Under the pieces are notes generated by a model that saw only the letters and a program-made list of their open reading frames with translations, did not search any database and had not been told where the DNA came from. A stretch of DNA of 64,000 nt from Oscillospiraceae bacterium (GTDB lineage: Bacteria; Bacillota; Clostridia; Oscillospirales; Ruminococcaceae): the NCBI GenBank assembly GCA_017472965.1, contig JAFUNR010000003.1, positions 1-64,000 of the forward strand, read 5' to 3'. Made by a program: the position numbers and the translations under genes. This document shows, piece after piece, positions 7,398 to 15,398 of the stretch; position 1 is the first letter of the stretch, and each line of letters begins with the position of its first letter.

Positions 7398-9155
7398 TTA
7401 CAGTGTATCCAGCCGGAAAACCCGGGTCTCGTACTGTTTCAGGGTCAGAGAGATGGAATCTGCTTCAAAAGGCTCCATACAGACACCCTCATCGGCAAGT
7501 ACAGGGGTAATGCGGCGGCGCGCCGGCAGGCGCAGAAGCTTTTCACCGGCTTCGGCGGCATGGATGGCGAGCCAGCCTGCGGCGGCATAGATCACATCGC
7601 CCGGTGCGGCATAGGTGTGGATGCCGGCCTTCAGGCAAAGCATATGCACGTCCCCGGCGCTCAAGGGAGCTTCGGCGGTGACGGTCAGCTGCGGACGGTT
7701 TGCAGCCTGCCATGCGGCAATGGCTTTTTGCATGGCAGGAGTTGGGGTATGGATCAGGAACACGGCGGCAGCGTATTCCGGTGTGCCGTCCGCGTTTTTC
7801 ATCTGCAGCACGGCATCAAAATCCGCCAGTTCAAAGACCGCATAGGGTGCGCCGCACGCACCCAGCGGGATGCGGCTTTGCGAGAGCACCGCGCAGCCGG
7901 GAGCCTGCCCCATGGGAACATCGGCTTCGGCAGGGGCTTTTTCGTCGGCGAAAACCGCCAGCCGTGCCGCTGCGGTACGGTCGGCATCGCGCAGCGACTG
8001 TGCGGCGGGGGCAAAGTAAGAGGCGAGCTCCTCCCGCAGATCGGGGTGGTCATACCAGCCGCCCCACATATCAAACCACCACAGGGCATGGCCCGCACAC
8101 AGCGCGCGGGCAAAGACCTTGCGCAGCAGCTGGCGGCACAGCCACGGATCCTGCGGGCCTGCCCAGATGCCGCCGGCATAATCGGCGGGGGCGCAGATGC
8201 CGGGGCGGCTTTCGGCAAGGGAAAGGGTCTGGCAGGTGCGGACATCCGCCTCGGCAAAATACAGCTTGCCGTGCAGACAGATGGAATCCAGCACCGTCAT
8301 GCAGGCCCAGTCGATGCCGGGGGCCCGCAGCCGGTTGTAGGAAAGCGGTGAGCAGAGAAAATCCACGCTGTCCTCCCGCAGCAGCTGCGACATCGCCCCA
8401 TGGGCGGACTGCCACCACGGTGTCTCGAAGGTGTAGCCGTAAAAGGCGCCGACCACCTTGCGGCCGTTCAGCACGGCCTTGGCACGGCGGGTCAGCAGCG
8501 CGACGGCATCCGCCGCAGCGGTGGAGGAGAATTGACGGTAGGCGGCTTCACTGCCGCCGGGACAGGCCTTTTCAAAGGCTGCCCGCAGCGCAGGACAGCG
8601 GTTGCCGTTCATATCAAAGGCCATCCACTCCTCAGTCTGGCCGCCGGCGATCTGGTAACCCAGTATGCGGTCGGCGTAAGAGGCGGTCTCCATGTGCCGG
8701 ATGAACGTCTCAAGGAAATCCGCCGTATCCCGCCGCCAGCATTCGCCGGCAAGGCAGGCGCGGGGCGGCCTGCCGTTGATGCCGGAATCGTTGCACTCTC
8801 CGGGGTGCTCCTCCTCCCACCAGCGGGGCAGAGTGACATTGACCCGGGGGAAGATAAACGCATCGGGACAGATGCGCAGCAGCTGTTCGATATCCGCATC
8901 CACAGCGGAATAATCGGGGCGGCCTTTGGTATCAAATACGCCGGGAGCGAATGGCATGCACTGCTCTGCGGCATTGACGGGCCGTGCAGCGAAAAAGGCG
9001 CACACCGAGTACAGCCGGCACCCCATGGCGGCCATGTTGGCATAATCGGCCCGCTCGGTCAGATAGGTCATATAGGCAAGGCCGGCCTGCGGTTCGCCGT
9101 TGACAAACAGCGTCGGCACGCCGCCCAGCATACGGATGGCAGAGCATGTGGACAT
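7398..9155 (-). CDS. TIM-barrel glycoside hydrolase, GH42-like
   Basis: A 585-residue protein with a beta-galactosidase-like (clan GH-A) barrel. Two likely catalytic carboxylates are visible: E175/E176 in QIAGGQTEEWM after beta strand 4, and E302 in KLYFAEADVRT after strand 7. The C-terminal part has a glutamine-amidotransferase-like and beta-sandwich region, as in GH42 enzymes. The ATG at 9155 follows AAGGAG at the right distance; the frame stays open 5' of it but lacks another ribosome site. No signal peptide is present, so it is cytoplasmic. An extended -10 (TGC TACAAT) lies on the minus strand at 9223-9231. The substrate is unknown; a galactoside or arabinoside is a guess from family. Confidence 0.75.
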   Translation of the reverse strand: MSTCSAIRMLGGVPTLFVNGEPQAGLAYMTYLTERADYANMAAMGCRLYSVCAFFAARPVNAAEQCMPFAPGVFDTKGRPDYSAVDADIEQLLRICPDAFIFPRVNVTLPRWWEEEHPGECNDSGINGRPPRACLAGECWRRDTADFLETFIRHMETASYADRILGYQIAGGQTEEWMAFDMNGNRCPALRAAFEKACPGGSEAAYRQFSSTAAADAVALLTRRAKAVLNGRKVVGAFYGYTFETPWWQSAHGAMSQLLREDSVDFLCSPLSYNRLRAPGIDWACMTVLDSICLHGKLYFAEADVRTCQTLSLAESRPGICAPADYAGGIWAGPQDPWLCRQLLRKVFARALCAGHALWWFDMWGGWYDHPDLREELASYFAPAAQSLRDADRTAAARLAVFADEKAPAEADVPMGQAPGCAVLSQSRIPLGACGAPYAVFELADFDAVLQMKNADGTPEYAAAVFLIHTPTPAMQKAIAAWQAANRPQLTVTAEAPLSAGDVHMLCLKAGIHTYAAPGDVIYAAAGWLAIHAAEAGEKLLRLPARRRITPVLADEGVCMEPFEADSISLTLKQYETRVFRLDTL

Positions 9156-9362
9156 GGCAGTCTCCTTTGCGTAGCAAATGGATGCCGCGGCGCATAGCAT
9201 GGCGCGGCGGTTGGATATATCCATTGTAGCACACCTGCCGCCGGAAGAAAAGCATTCAAACGGCCTGTGCGCCAATTTTCGACGGAATGTGCATAAAAGA
9301 TGCGGCGGCTGCACAGGCTGAAGGCACGCCCCTTTAACATGCGAAGGAGGGAATCCGCATTG

Positions 9363-9785
9363 ATGAGCGAGGAAAAGCTGCTGCACACCGTGGCGGATAC
9401 TGCAGCGGCGGGCCACAGCACCCTGACCGCAGCACTGCCGCTGGCAGCAGGAAAAGAACTCTGCGCCGCACTGGAACAACAGCTGCAGGCGTATTCGGCC
9501 TTTCTGGCCGAGGCCTGCCGTCTGCTTGCCGCAGCGGGTCTGCGTCAGCCTGCGGCAAACCGTCCGCGGCTGGGCAGCTTTTTTGTGCTGCAGGTCAAAG
9601 CCATGGGCAATGAAGCCGACCGGCAGCTGACGGCGCTGCTGCTGCAGGGTCTGCACGACAGCGTGGTGCAGCTGACTGCGGCGCTCAACGCCCTGCCCGA
9701 TACCGGCAGCGGCATTATCCGGCTGGCGCAGCGGCTGCTGGTCAGTGAGCAGGACTGTTACCGGGAGTGGATGCAATTTTTGTAA
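9363..9785 (+). CDS. Small all-helical protein of unknown function
   Basis: A 140-residue Ala/Leu/Gln-rich protein predicted to be all-helical, compatible with a ferritin-like or four-helix-bundle fold; the family is not recognised. GGAGG lies 12 bases before the ATG at 9363, and a TTG directly before it (9360) would have a better spacing, so either may be the start. It is transcribed divergently from the GH42-like gene and precedes an SGNH hydrolase with its own promoter. The sequence has no signal peptide, Cys cluster or membrane segment. Confidence 0.65.
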   Translation: MSEEKLLHTVADTAAAGHSTLTAALPLAAGKELCAALEQQLQAYSAFLAEACRLLAAAGLRQPAANRPRLGSFFVLQVKAMGNEADRQLTALLLQGLHDSVVQLTAALNALPDTGSGIIRLAQRLLVSEQDCYREWMQFL

Positions 9786-9819
9786 GTGTTTTTTGGTGAA
9801 AACAACGGAGAGTTTCTTC

Positions 9820-9848
9820 TGTTCAAACAGCCGCCGGTGTGGTATACT
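9820..9848 (+). promoter_or_regulatory. Extended -10 promoter of the SGNH esterase gene
   Basis: TATACT (9843-9848) is preceded by TGG, forming an extended -10, with a weak -35 (TGTTCA, 9820-9825) 17 bp upstream. The coding start follows at 9884. Confidence 0.6.
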
Positions 9849-9883
9849 TGTCACACAAACCGAGAGAAAGCGAGGAATGTGTC

Positions 9884-10957
9884 ATGGATAAAAGGCTGAG
9901 CTGGGAGCAGATGATGGCTCCCGTATGGGATACGGATACCGTGTGGGGAGAAAGTCTGCTGATGGTGCGCGATGATGCAGGAAAGGCGTGTGCGCCGCTG
10001 CTGTATGCACCGGAAAGGATTTTGAGCGTTACGAACGCGATGATGACCGAGGAATATGAGGAGGGCCGCGACTGGGTGTTGGAAAACGGCTGCCTGTGCC
10101 TGACACCGGATTCCCGCATCTTCTGCTTTACCCAGCAGGAGCTTTATCCGTCCGAGGGTGCGCCCGGCGCAAGCTTTCCCATGCCGGGGGGCAATATCCT
10201 CTTCGGCGAGGCTGATTTCTTCCACAAGCGGCAGATCGCCGTCAGCTATACCGTGAAGGACTGTGACTGGCCGGGGGTAAAGCCTGTATGCGCCAAAGAG
10301 CTGCTGCCCCGCACATGGAAAGCGCTCTGCGAAAAACGCCCGCTGCACCTGCTTGCCTACGGCGACAGCATCACCTGGGGCGGCAACGCCAGCATGCGTT
10401 CCAACGCACAGCCGTTTCAGCCCCCTTACGGGGAGCTTTTCGCCGAATGGCTCAACCGTATGTGGAAATCTCCGGTTCGTTTTACCAACACCGCCGTCGG
10501 CGGCAGAGACAGCATATGGGGTGTGGAGAATACGGAGCTGATGGTCAACGATTACGCGCCGGATCTGGTGCTGCTGGCCTTCGGCATGAACGACGGCAGC
10601 AAGACCCCGCAGGAATTTGAAAGTTATACCCGCCGCACGGTGGAACGCATCCGCGCTGCGCTGCCGGAATGCGAGTTCATTCTGGTGGCCACAAGCACAC
10701 CCAATCCCATCCTCACCGATGAAAAGGCTCCGTTCTGGGGCAATCAGTGCCGGTTCAGGCCGGTGCTGGATGCCATCGCGGCGGATCCGGCCTATGGCGG
10801 AGGTATCGCCGTGGCGGATATCACCGGCATGCAGGCGGCGCTGCACAGCCGCAAGCGGTTCATCGACACCACCGGCAACCATGTCAACCATCCCAACGAT
10901 TTCTTCCACCGGCTGTATGCACAGTTCCTGTGCGGTATGCTGAGCCCGGAAGCGTAA
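9884..10957 (+). CDS. SGNH/GDSL-family hydrolase (carbohydrate esterase-like)
   Basis: A 357-residue protein with an N-terminal beta-sandwich (about 1-145) and a C-terminal SGNH domain. Block I is AYGDSITWGG with nucleophile Ser162, the Gly block is TAVGGRDS, the Asn block is FGMND, and the Asp-His block is NHPNDFFH. The layout matches two-domain acetylxylan-esterase-like CE2/CE3-type enzymes, so deacetylation of an oligosaccharide is likely. There is no signal peptide. The ATG at 9884 follows GCGAGG; an earlier in-frame start at 9839 would overlap the -10. The M42 peptidase starts 17 bp after its stop, so the two share a transcript. Confidence 0.85.
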   Translation: MDKRLSWEQMMAPVWDTDTVWGESLLMVRDDAGKACAPLLYAPERILSVTNAMMTEEYEEGRDWVLENGCLCLTPDSRIFCFTQQELYPSEGAPGASFPMPGGNILFGEADFFHKRQIAVSYTVKDCDWPGVKPVCAKELLPRTWKALCEKRPLHLLAYGDSITWGGNASMRSNAQPFQPPYGELFAEWLNRMWKSPVRFTNTAVGGRDSIWGVENTELMVNDYAPDLVLLAFGMNDGSKTPQEFESYTRRTVERIRAALPECEFILVATSTPNPILTDEKAPFWGNQCRFRPVLDAIAADPAYGGGIAVADITGMQAALHSRKRFIDTTGNHVNHPNDFFHRLYAQFLCGMLSPEA

Positions 10958-10974
10958 ATAAGGAGAAGATCGCT

Positions 10975-12060
10975 ATGTCTTTCACTGTTGATCCCCGCGC
11001 ACTGGAATGCATCCGTGCGCTGAGCGAGGCGCGTGCGCCCTCCGGCTTCGAGGATGAAGCTATCGCCGCCGCTCGCCGTTTTGTCCCCGGGGGCTACACC
11101 GTCACCGAGGACTGCATCCGCAACCTGTATCTGCACCGCAAAGCCAATACCGGTACAAAGCCGGTGCTGATGCTGGATGCCCATGCCGATGAGGTGGGCA
11201 TGATGGTGCATTCCATTCACCCCAACGGCACGCTGCGTTTTGTGACGCTGGGAGGCTGGAATCCCGCCAGCCTGCCGGCTGCCCGGGTGCTGGTGCGCAA
11301 CAGGCACGGTGAATTCATCCGCGGTATGATCGCGGCCAAGCCCTCCCATTTCATGACCGAGGCCGAACGCAAGGCGCTGCCCGCCGTGCGGGATCTGGTC
11401 ATCGATATCGGTGCGTGCAGCGCACAGGAGGCGCAGGAGGTATTCGGCGTGCGCATCGGCGAGCCGGTGGTGGCGGATACCCCGTTTTATTACGACGAAA
11501 AGCATGACCTGATCCACGGCAAGGGCTTTGACTGCCGCATCGGCTGCGCCGCGCTGCTGGAAGCACTGCGCCGGCTGGAGAACGAAGAACTGGCGGTGGA
11601 TATCGTGGGCGTGCTCTCCGCTCAGGAGGAGGTTGGCGAGCGCGGCGTGCGCGTGGCGGTGGAAAAGGTGAAGCCGGATATCGCGATCTGCTTTGAAGGC
11701 TGCCCCGCCGACGACACTTTTACTCCGGATTATGCCATCCAGACAGCGCTGAAAAAAGGCCCCATGCTGCGCTTTATGGATACCAGCGTCATCTGTTCGC
11801 CCCGCTATCAGCGCTGGGCGCTGGAGCTGGGGGAAACAAACGGCATCCCCGTGCAGGCCAGCGTGCGCGAGGGCGGCGGCAATAACGGCGCATTCATCAA
11901 TGTGGCTGCGGGCGGTGTGCCTGTGGTAGTGACCGGCGTGCCGGTGCGCTATATCCACACCCCCGCCGGCATGACCAGCTACCGGGATTTCGAATCCACC
12001 GTGCAGCTGACCGTCGCTATGGCGAAGGCGTTGAACAGGGACATCATTGCCGGCTTCTGA
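10975..12060 (+). CDS. M42 family metallo-aminopeptidase
   Basis: A 361-residue cytoplasmic M42 (glutamyl aminopeptidase/tetrahedral aminopeptidase) protein. Metal and catalytic blocks of the family are present: LDAHADEVGMMV near the N-terminus, GKGFDCRIG, SAQEEVGERG (Glu pair), a following CFEGCPADD, and RYIHTPAG near the end. An inserted PDZ-like dimerisation region occurs around 90-170, as usual. AAGGAGAAG precedes the ATG. It follows the SGNH esterase by 17 bp and is followed by a terminator. A second M42 member lies at 30477. The Asp usual after the Glu pair is replaced in the CFEG block, so the exact ligand set should be checked. Confidence 0.9.
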   Translation: MSFTVDPRALECIRALSEARAPSGFEDEAIAAARRFVPGGYTVTEDCIRNLYLHRKANTGTKPVLMLDAHADEVGMMVHSIHPNGTLRFVTLGGWNPASLPAARVLVRNRHGEFIRGMIAAKPSHFMTEAERKALPAVRDLVIDIGACSAQEAQEVFGVRIGEPVVADTPFYYDEKHDLIHGKGFDCRIGCAALLEALRRLENEELAVDIVGVLSAQEEVGERGVRVAVEKVKPDIAICFEGCPADDTFTPDYAIQTALKKGPMLRFMDTSVICSPRYQRWALELGETNGIPVQASVREGGGNNGAFINVAAGGVPVVVTGVPVRYIHTPAGMTSYRDFESTVQLTVAMAKALNRDIIAGF

Positions 12061-12082
12061 TGCAGAAGAACGGCGGCAGAAG

Positions 12083-12114
12083 GGGGCGGCTGCGGATGCA
12101 GCGCGCCCTTTTTT
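12083..12114 (+). terminator. Terminator after the M42 gene
   Basis: A GC-rich stem (GGGCG-GCTGC against GCAGC-GCGCCC) is followed by a TTTTTT run on the plus strand, just after the M42 stop codon. Confidence 0.75.
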
Positions 12115-12177
12115 CGCCCGGTACAGCGGTGGAGTATATGATACACTGTGTGAGGGAAAAAGAGAAAGGAACAGACA

Positions 12178-12759
12178 TTGGATAAAAAATTGTGCCGTCC
12201 GGCAAAGCGGATGCTGCGGCGGCTGAAGAAAGCGGCGGCACTGGAAAAAACAGTGGTGCTGTACGGTGCCAGCGGCAGCGGAAAAAGTCTGCTGGCGCAG
12301 AAGCTGTGCGAAGAGCTGCGCGCCGGGGGCAAAACCGTACAGGTGTGCAGCGCCCGCAGTATGGTGGATGCACTGACGGAGAAAATCGGCCGCGAGGAGC
12401 TGCGCCGCGATATATATACAAAGAAAACCGCCGATCTGCTGGTACTGGAAAATGCTGAGGATCTGCGGGGAAAAAGCTGTACCTGCGGCCTGCTCGCGGA
12501 GCTGAACGGCGGAGCGCTGCTGCTGATCAGCACCCGTCCGCTGCCGGGGATCTGCGCTGTCTGCCCTCCGGAGCGCTTGCTGGTGCTGCACGCAAAAATG
12601 CCTCCGCTTGGCTGCCGTCTGCGATGGATCCTGTATGCGGCAAGGCAGCAGCAGGTACGGCTTTCGCCGCTGCAGCTGTACCGTCTGGCAAGGCTGGATC
12701 CCGGCAGGGCCGCCGGAGCACTGAATGCGATAGCCCTGCGCCGCTGCTGCGGGCAATAA
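12178..12759 (+). CDS. DnaA-domain-III-like standalone ATPase
   Basis: This 193-residue protein is a P-loop ATPase whose segments line up with DnaA domain III. They are Walker A GASGSGKS (30-37), a helix resembling the DnaA segment after strand 2 (SMVDALTEKI), Walker B LLVLENAEDLRGK (87-99), a sensor-1-like STRPLPGI (118-125) and a final GRAAGALNAI (176-185) like the DnaA sensor-2 block. It stops there. There is no N-terminal oligomerisation domain and no C-terminal DnaA-box-binding domain IV. The usual Asp-Asp of Walker B is Glu-Asn, so hydrolysis may be impaired. Translation starts with TTG at 12178 after AAAGGA. It is 42 bp upstream of a zinc-ribbon/PcfJ-domain gene on the same strand. Its function is unknown. 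Confidence 0.7.
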   Translation: MDKKLCRPAKRMLRRLKKAAALEKTVVLYGASGSGKSLLAQKLCEELRAGGKTVQVCSARSMVDALTEKIGREELRRDIYTKKTADLLVLENAEDLRGKSCTCGLLAELNGGALLLISTRPLPGICAVCPPERLLVLHAKMPPLGCRLRWILYAARQQQVRLSPLQLYRLARLDPGRAAGALNAIALRRCCGQ

Positions 12760-12801
12760 TGCATTGGGTTGACTGTCCATAAAGAGAAAAAAGGAGTCTG
12801 C

Positions 12802-14454
12802 ATGAAAGAACATACCGTATGGTGTGAGTTGCCGGACGGTTATCAGATCATAGAAAAAAGCCGGGAGCTTCCACTGTCCAAAGCCGAGGCATGGCTGCTG
12901 ACCCGGCGGCGGCAGCGTTACACTGCCGCCTGCAGGAATGGCGGCCGCGCGGTGCTGATCCGGCATGTGATCCGCTGCCCGTACTGCGGCGGTGAGTTGC
13001 CTGCCTACCCGCGTTTCGCGGCCGGTCTGCTGGAGGAATGGTACGGTGCGATACCGGCGGTACCCTCGCGGGAAGCGGTGCACACCTGGGCGTGGGACAC
13101 TCCTGCGCGGCAAAGCGGCACTCTGCAGCTCAACGAGCCCTGCCGTGCAGGCGGTATGTACCACTGCCTGCGCTGCGGCAAATGGTCTACACCGTTTGAA
13201 CGCCCGGTACGGGTGTGCCTGCGTTACAGCAGGAAAAGGCTGGTGTTGGAGTGTATCACCACAGATCTGAGCACGCTGCTGCAGGAGCCGTGGTTTATAC
13301 AGGAACGCATCACACTGCCTGTGCCTGTGCATGAACAGCTGGAATTTCATTTTGGTCGGGGGCGTACCTGCCTGCGGATGCTGGATATGCAAGGCCGGCA
13401 GCTGGCAGTACGGGATATTACCGACAGCGGCACCGTCACCGGCAGTGTGCTGATGCGGTTGCTGCATGACTATCCCCTGCTGCGCCGTGCCGTCGGCAGA
13501 GCTTTTGCCGCCAGCGGGGCGCCGCTTGCCGTCCGATCGTCGCAGCTGCGGCTGCAGGATCTGATCGAAGCGACACGGTTTATCGGGTTCCCCCGTGCTT
13601 TTTATGCCGCGATCCCCTATAATCTGGATACCCGCAGGCTTGACCGCAGCTTCCGCGCTGCGGCGCTGCGTCTGCACCGTTCCGAATGGGTGGAGCAGGC
13701 GTATCGTGCTATCGGGCTGCCCGGTACAAAATCGATTCGCCGCCTGTTTTTTCAGCGGCCATGGCTGCTGTTTTATCCACAGGAAGCACTCTGGCTGTGG
13801 CAGGCGACGGGCAGCCCCAGCGTCTTCTGCCGTTTGCTGGATTGTGACCGCGGCTGCGGTAGACTGGCTTTTCTGCATCAATATCCTGCCGTTTCTGACT
13901 TTTTTGTGGATTACGGCCGTGTGAAAGGCGCTGCCGCCCTGCGCCGCAGCATGGAGCGGGAGGAGGATACCCTGCTCGTTGCGGCGCTGTGCTATGCCGC
14001 GATGAATCCGCGGCTGCGTTTGCAGGAACAGCAGCGCTGGAAGCGCAAGGAAAAACAGCAGCGGGCTTTTCGTGCAGCAGCGTATTCCGTACCTGTCACC
14101 CATATACCGGCCGAATCAATGGAGGGAACGGCGGACGGCTGCACCTTCCGTTGGCTGCGCAGCACCAATGACTGCCGCGCAGCAGGAAAAGCATTGGACA
14201 ACTGCCTTCTGGACTGGAGCGCCGGTATGCCGCCCGTACTGCTGGTGAGCAGACAAGACAGTCCGGTAGCGGCGGTGGAGGTGCGCGACGGGACGATCAC
14301 ACAGGCATATCTGGCGCATAACCGTGTACTGAAAAATGATTACGCTGTACTGTGTGCGGTAGAACGCTGGGCGCAGCGCTGCGGCTTATGCTGGAGTTGT
14401 GACCCGTGGACCCAGGAGGATGAGGAGGAGGATGCGGATGAGCTGCTGTTCTGA
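12802..14454 (+). CDS. Zinc-ribbon protein with a PcfJ-like C-terminal domain
   Basis: A 550-residue protein. A zinc ribbon is formed by CPYC (C59, C62) and CLRC (C122, C125). A long Arg/Leu-rich central region follows. The C-terminal part (about 440-525) has the PcfJ pattern: NDCRAAGKALDNCL, a VLLVSRQD strand, PVAAVEV, ITQAYLAHNR and a final helix. The last 20 residues are very acidic. PcfJ proteins were named from conjugative plasmids and their biochemical role is not established. AAGGAG lies before the ATG at 12802. It pairs with the DnaA-like ATPase 42 bp upstream and is followed within 50 bp by a creatininase gene. No relaxase, integrase or conjugation gene is nearby. Confidence 0.72.
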   Translation: MKEHTVWCELPDGYQIIEKSRELPLSKAEAWLLTRRRQRYTAACRNGGRAVLIRHVIRCPYCGGELPAYPRFAAGLLEEWYGAIPAVPSREAVHTWAWDTPARQSGTLQLNEPCRAGGMYHCLRCGKWSTPFERPVRVCLRYSRKRLVLECITTDLSTLLQEPWFIQERITLPVPVHEQLEFHFGRGRTCLRMLDMQGRQLAVRDITDSGTVTGSVLMRLLHDYPLLRRAVGRAFAASGAPLAVRSSQLRLQDLIEATRFIGFPRAFYAAIPYNLDTRRLDRSFRAAALRLHRSEWVEQAYRAIGLPGTKSIRRLFFQRPWLLFYPQEALWLWQATGSPSVFCRLLDCDRGCGRLAFLHQYPAVSDFFVDYGRVKGAAALRRSMEREEDTLLVAALCYAAMNPRLRLQEQQRWKRKEKQQRAFRAAAYSVPVTHIPAESMEGTADGCTFRWLRSTNDCRAAGKALDNCLLDWSAGMPPVLLVSRQDSPVAAVEVRDGTITQAYLAHNRVLKNDYAVLCAVERWAQRCGLCWSCDPWTQEDEEEDADELLF

Positions 14455-14504
14455 AGCTGCTGCATCTTTTGTCTGCGCTGTACAGAAAACAAGGAGAAAA
14501 AATC

Positions 14505-15293
14505 ATGTATCTTGCAAAAATGAACTATCTGCAGGTGGAGGATTACCTGCAGCACAATGATACGATCGTCATTCCGGTGGGCAGTCTGGAAAACCACGGC
14601 CTGCATCTGCCGCTGGGCACCGATGCCCTGATCCCGGAGGAGCTTGCCCGCCTGCTGGATGCGCGCAGTCCGCTGCTGATCGCACCGGCTGTGAACTACG
14701 GTGCAACGGACGATCTGGCCGGCTTTGCGGGCACGGTATCGCTGGGCACCGAAGGGCTGATCAGCCTGCTGCGCAGTATCTGTGATCAGCTGTACCGCCA
14801 TGGCTTCCGCCATTTCATCATTCTCAACGGCCACGGCGGCAATACGGCCGCCATACAGACGGTGGGGCTGCATCTGTATAACAAGGGAGCGCTGCTGGCC
14901 AATCTGAACTGGTGGCTGATGGCAGGACAACTGAACCCCGCATGGGCGGGCGGCCACGGCGGCGGCGAGGAGACCGCCGGCGTGATGGCGGTGGATCCGG
15001 CGCTCATCAAGACGGAATACCTGCACCAGCCCGAGGGCATCCGCAACGATCTGGGGGATGCGCTTCCCTATGAAGCATGGACCAATGTCCGCTACAAGGG
15101 AGTCAGCGTCAGTGTGCCCCGCCGCATCGATGCCATCACGGATAACGGCTGGCTGGTGCATTCCTTCCGCGGGGATGTGCCCGATCGTGCCACACCGGAA
15201 TGGGGCAGACAGATGCTGGCAAGCGTGGCGGATTACATTGCCGATTTCGGCGAGGTGTTTGCCAAGGCTCCGCTGCCCGTACCGCAGAAATAA
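14505..15293 (+). CDS. Creatininase-family amidohydrolase
   Basis: A 262-residue member of the creatininase / creatinine amidohydrolase family (arfB-like). Diagnostic blocks are VPVGSLENHGLHLPLGTD near the N-terminus, ILNGHGGNTAAI in the middle and GGHGGGEETAGVM, which supply the His, Asp and Glu metal ligands. Members hydrolyse cyclic or linear amides; the substrate here is unknown. AAGGAG precedes the ATG at 14505; an open frame reaches back to 14469 without a better site. It lies 50 bp after the PcfJ-domain gene and is probably read through from it. A strong terminator follows. Confidence 0.9.
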   Translation: MYLAKMNYLQVEDYLQHNDTIVIPVGSLENHGLHLPLGTDALIPEELARLLDARSPLLIAPAVNYGATDDLAGFAGTVSLGTEGLISLLRSICDQLYRHGFRHFIILNGHGGNTAAIQTVGLHLYNKGALLANLNWWLMAGQLNPAWAGGHGGGEETAGVMAVDPALIKTEYLHQPEGIRNDLGDALPYEAWTNVRYKGVSVSVPRRIDAITDNGWLVHSFRGDVPDRATPEWGRQMLASVADYIADFGEVFAKAPLPVPQK

Positions 15294-15304
15294 AATACAC
15301 TTAT

Positions 15305-15341
15305 AAAAACAGGCCTCTCCTGTACGGAAAGGCCTGTTTTT
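15305..15341. terminator. Bidirectional terminator between creatininase and pepF genes
   Basis: A perfect 12-bp stem (15305-15316 with 15330-15341) includes A- and T-runs on its arms. It separates convergent genes ending at 15293 (plus) and 15399 (minus). Confidence 0.85.
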
Positions 15342-15398
15342 CATTGAAATCTGTTGAGCTTTGTCGAAATTATACAGGGTGTATTTAAAATGCGGCGT

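Noticed and set aside
12178-12759. A true DnaA replication initiator
   Set aside because: It has only the AAA+ core; the DNA-binding domain IV and the N-terminal domains are missing, and no dnaN or origin-like DnaA-box cluster is nearby.
10792-14103. A 1103-codon open frame on the minus strand
   Set aside because: It runs opposite to the M42, DnaA-like and PcfJ genes, which have ribosome sites and family motifs. The product is low-complexity His/Gln/Arg-rich sequence, as expected for the complement of GC-rich genes.
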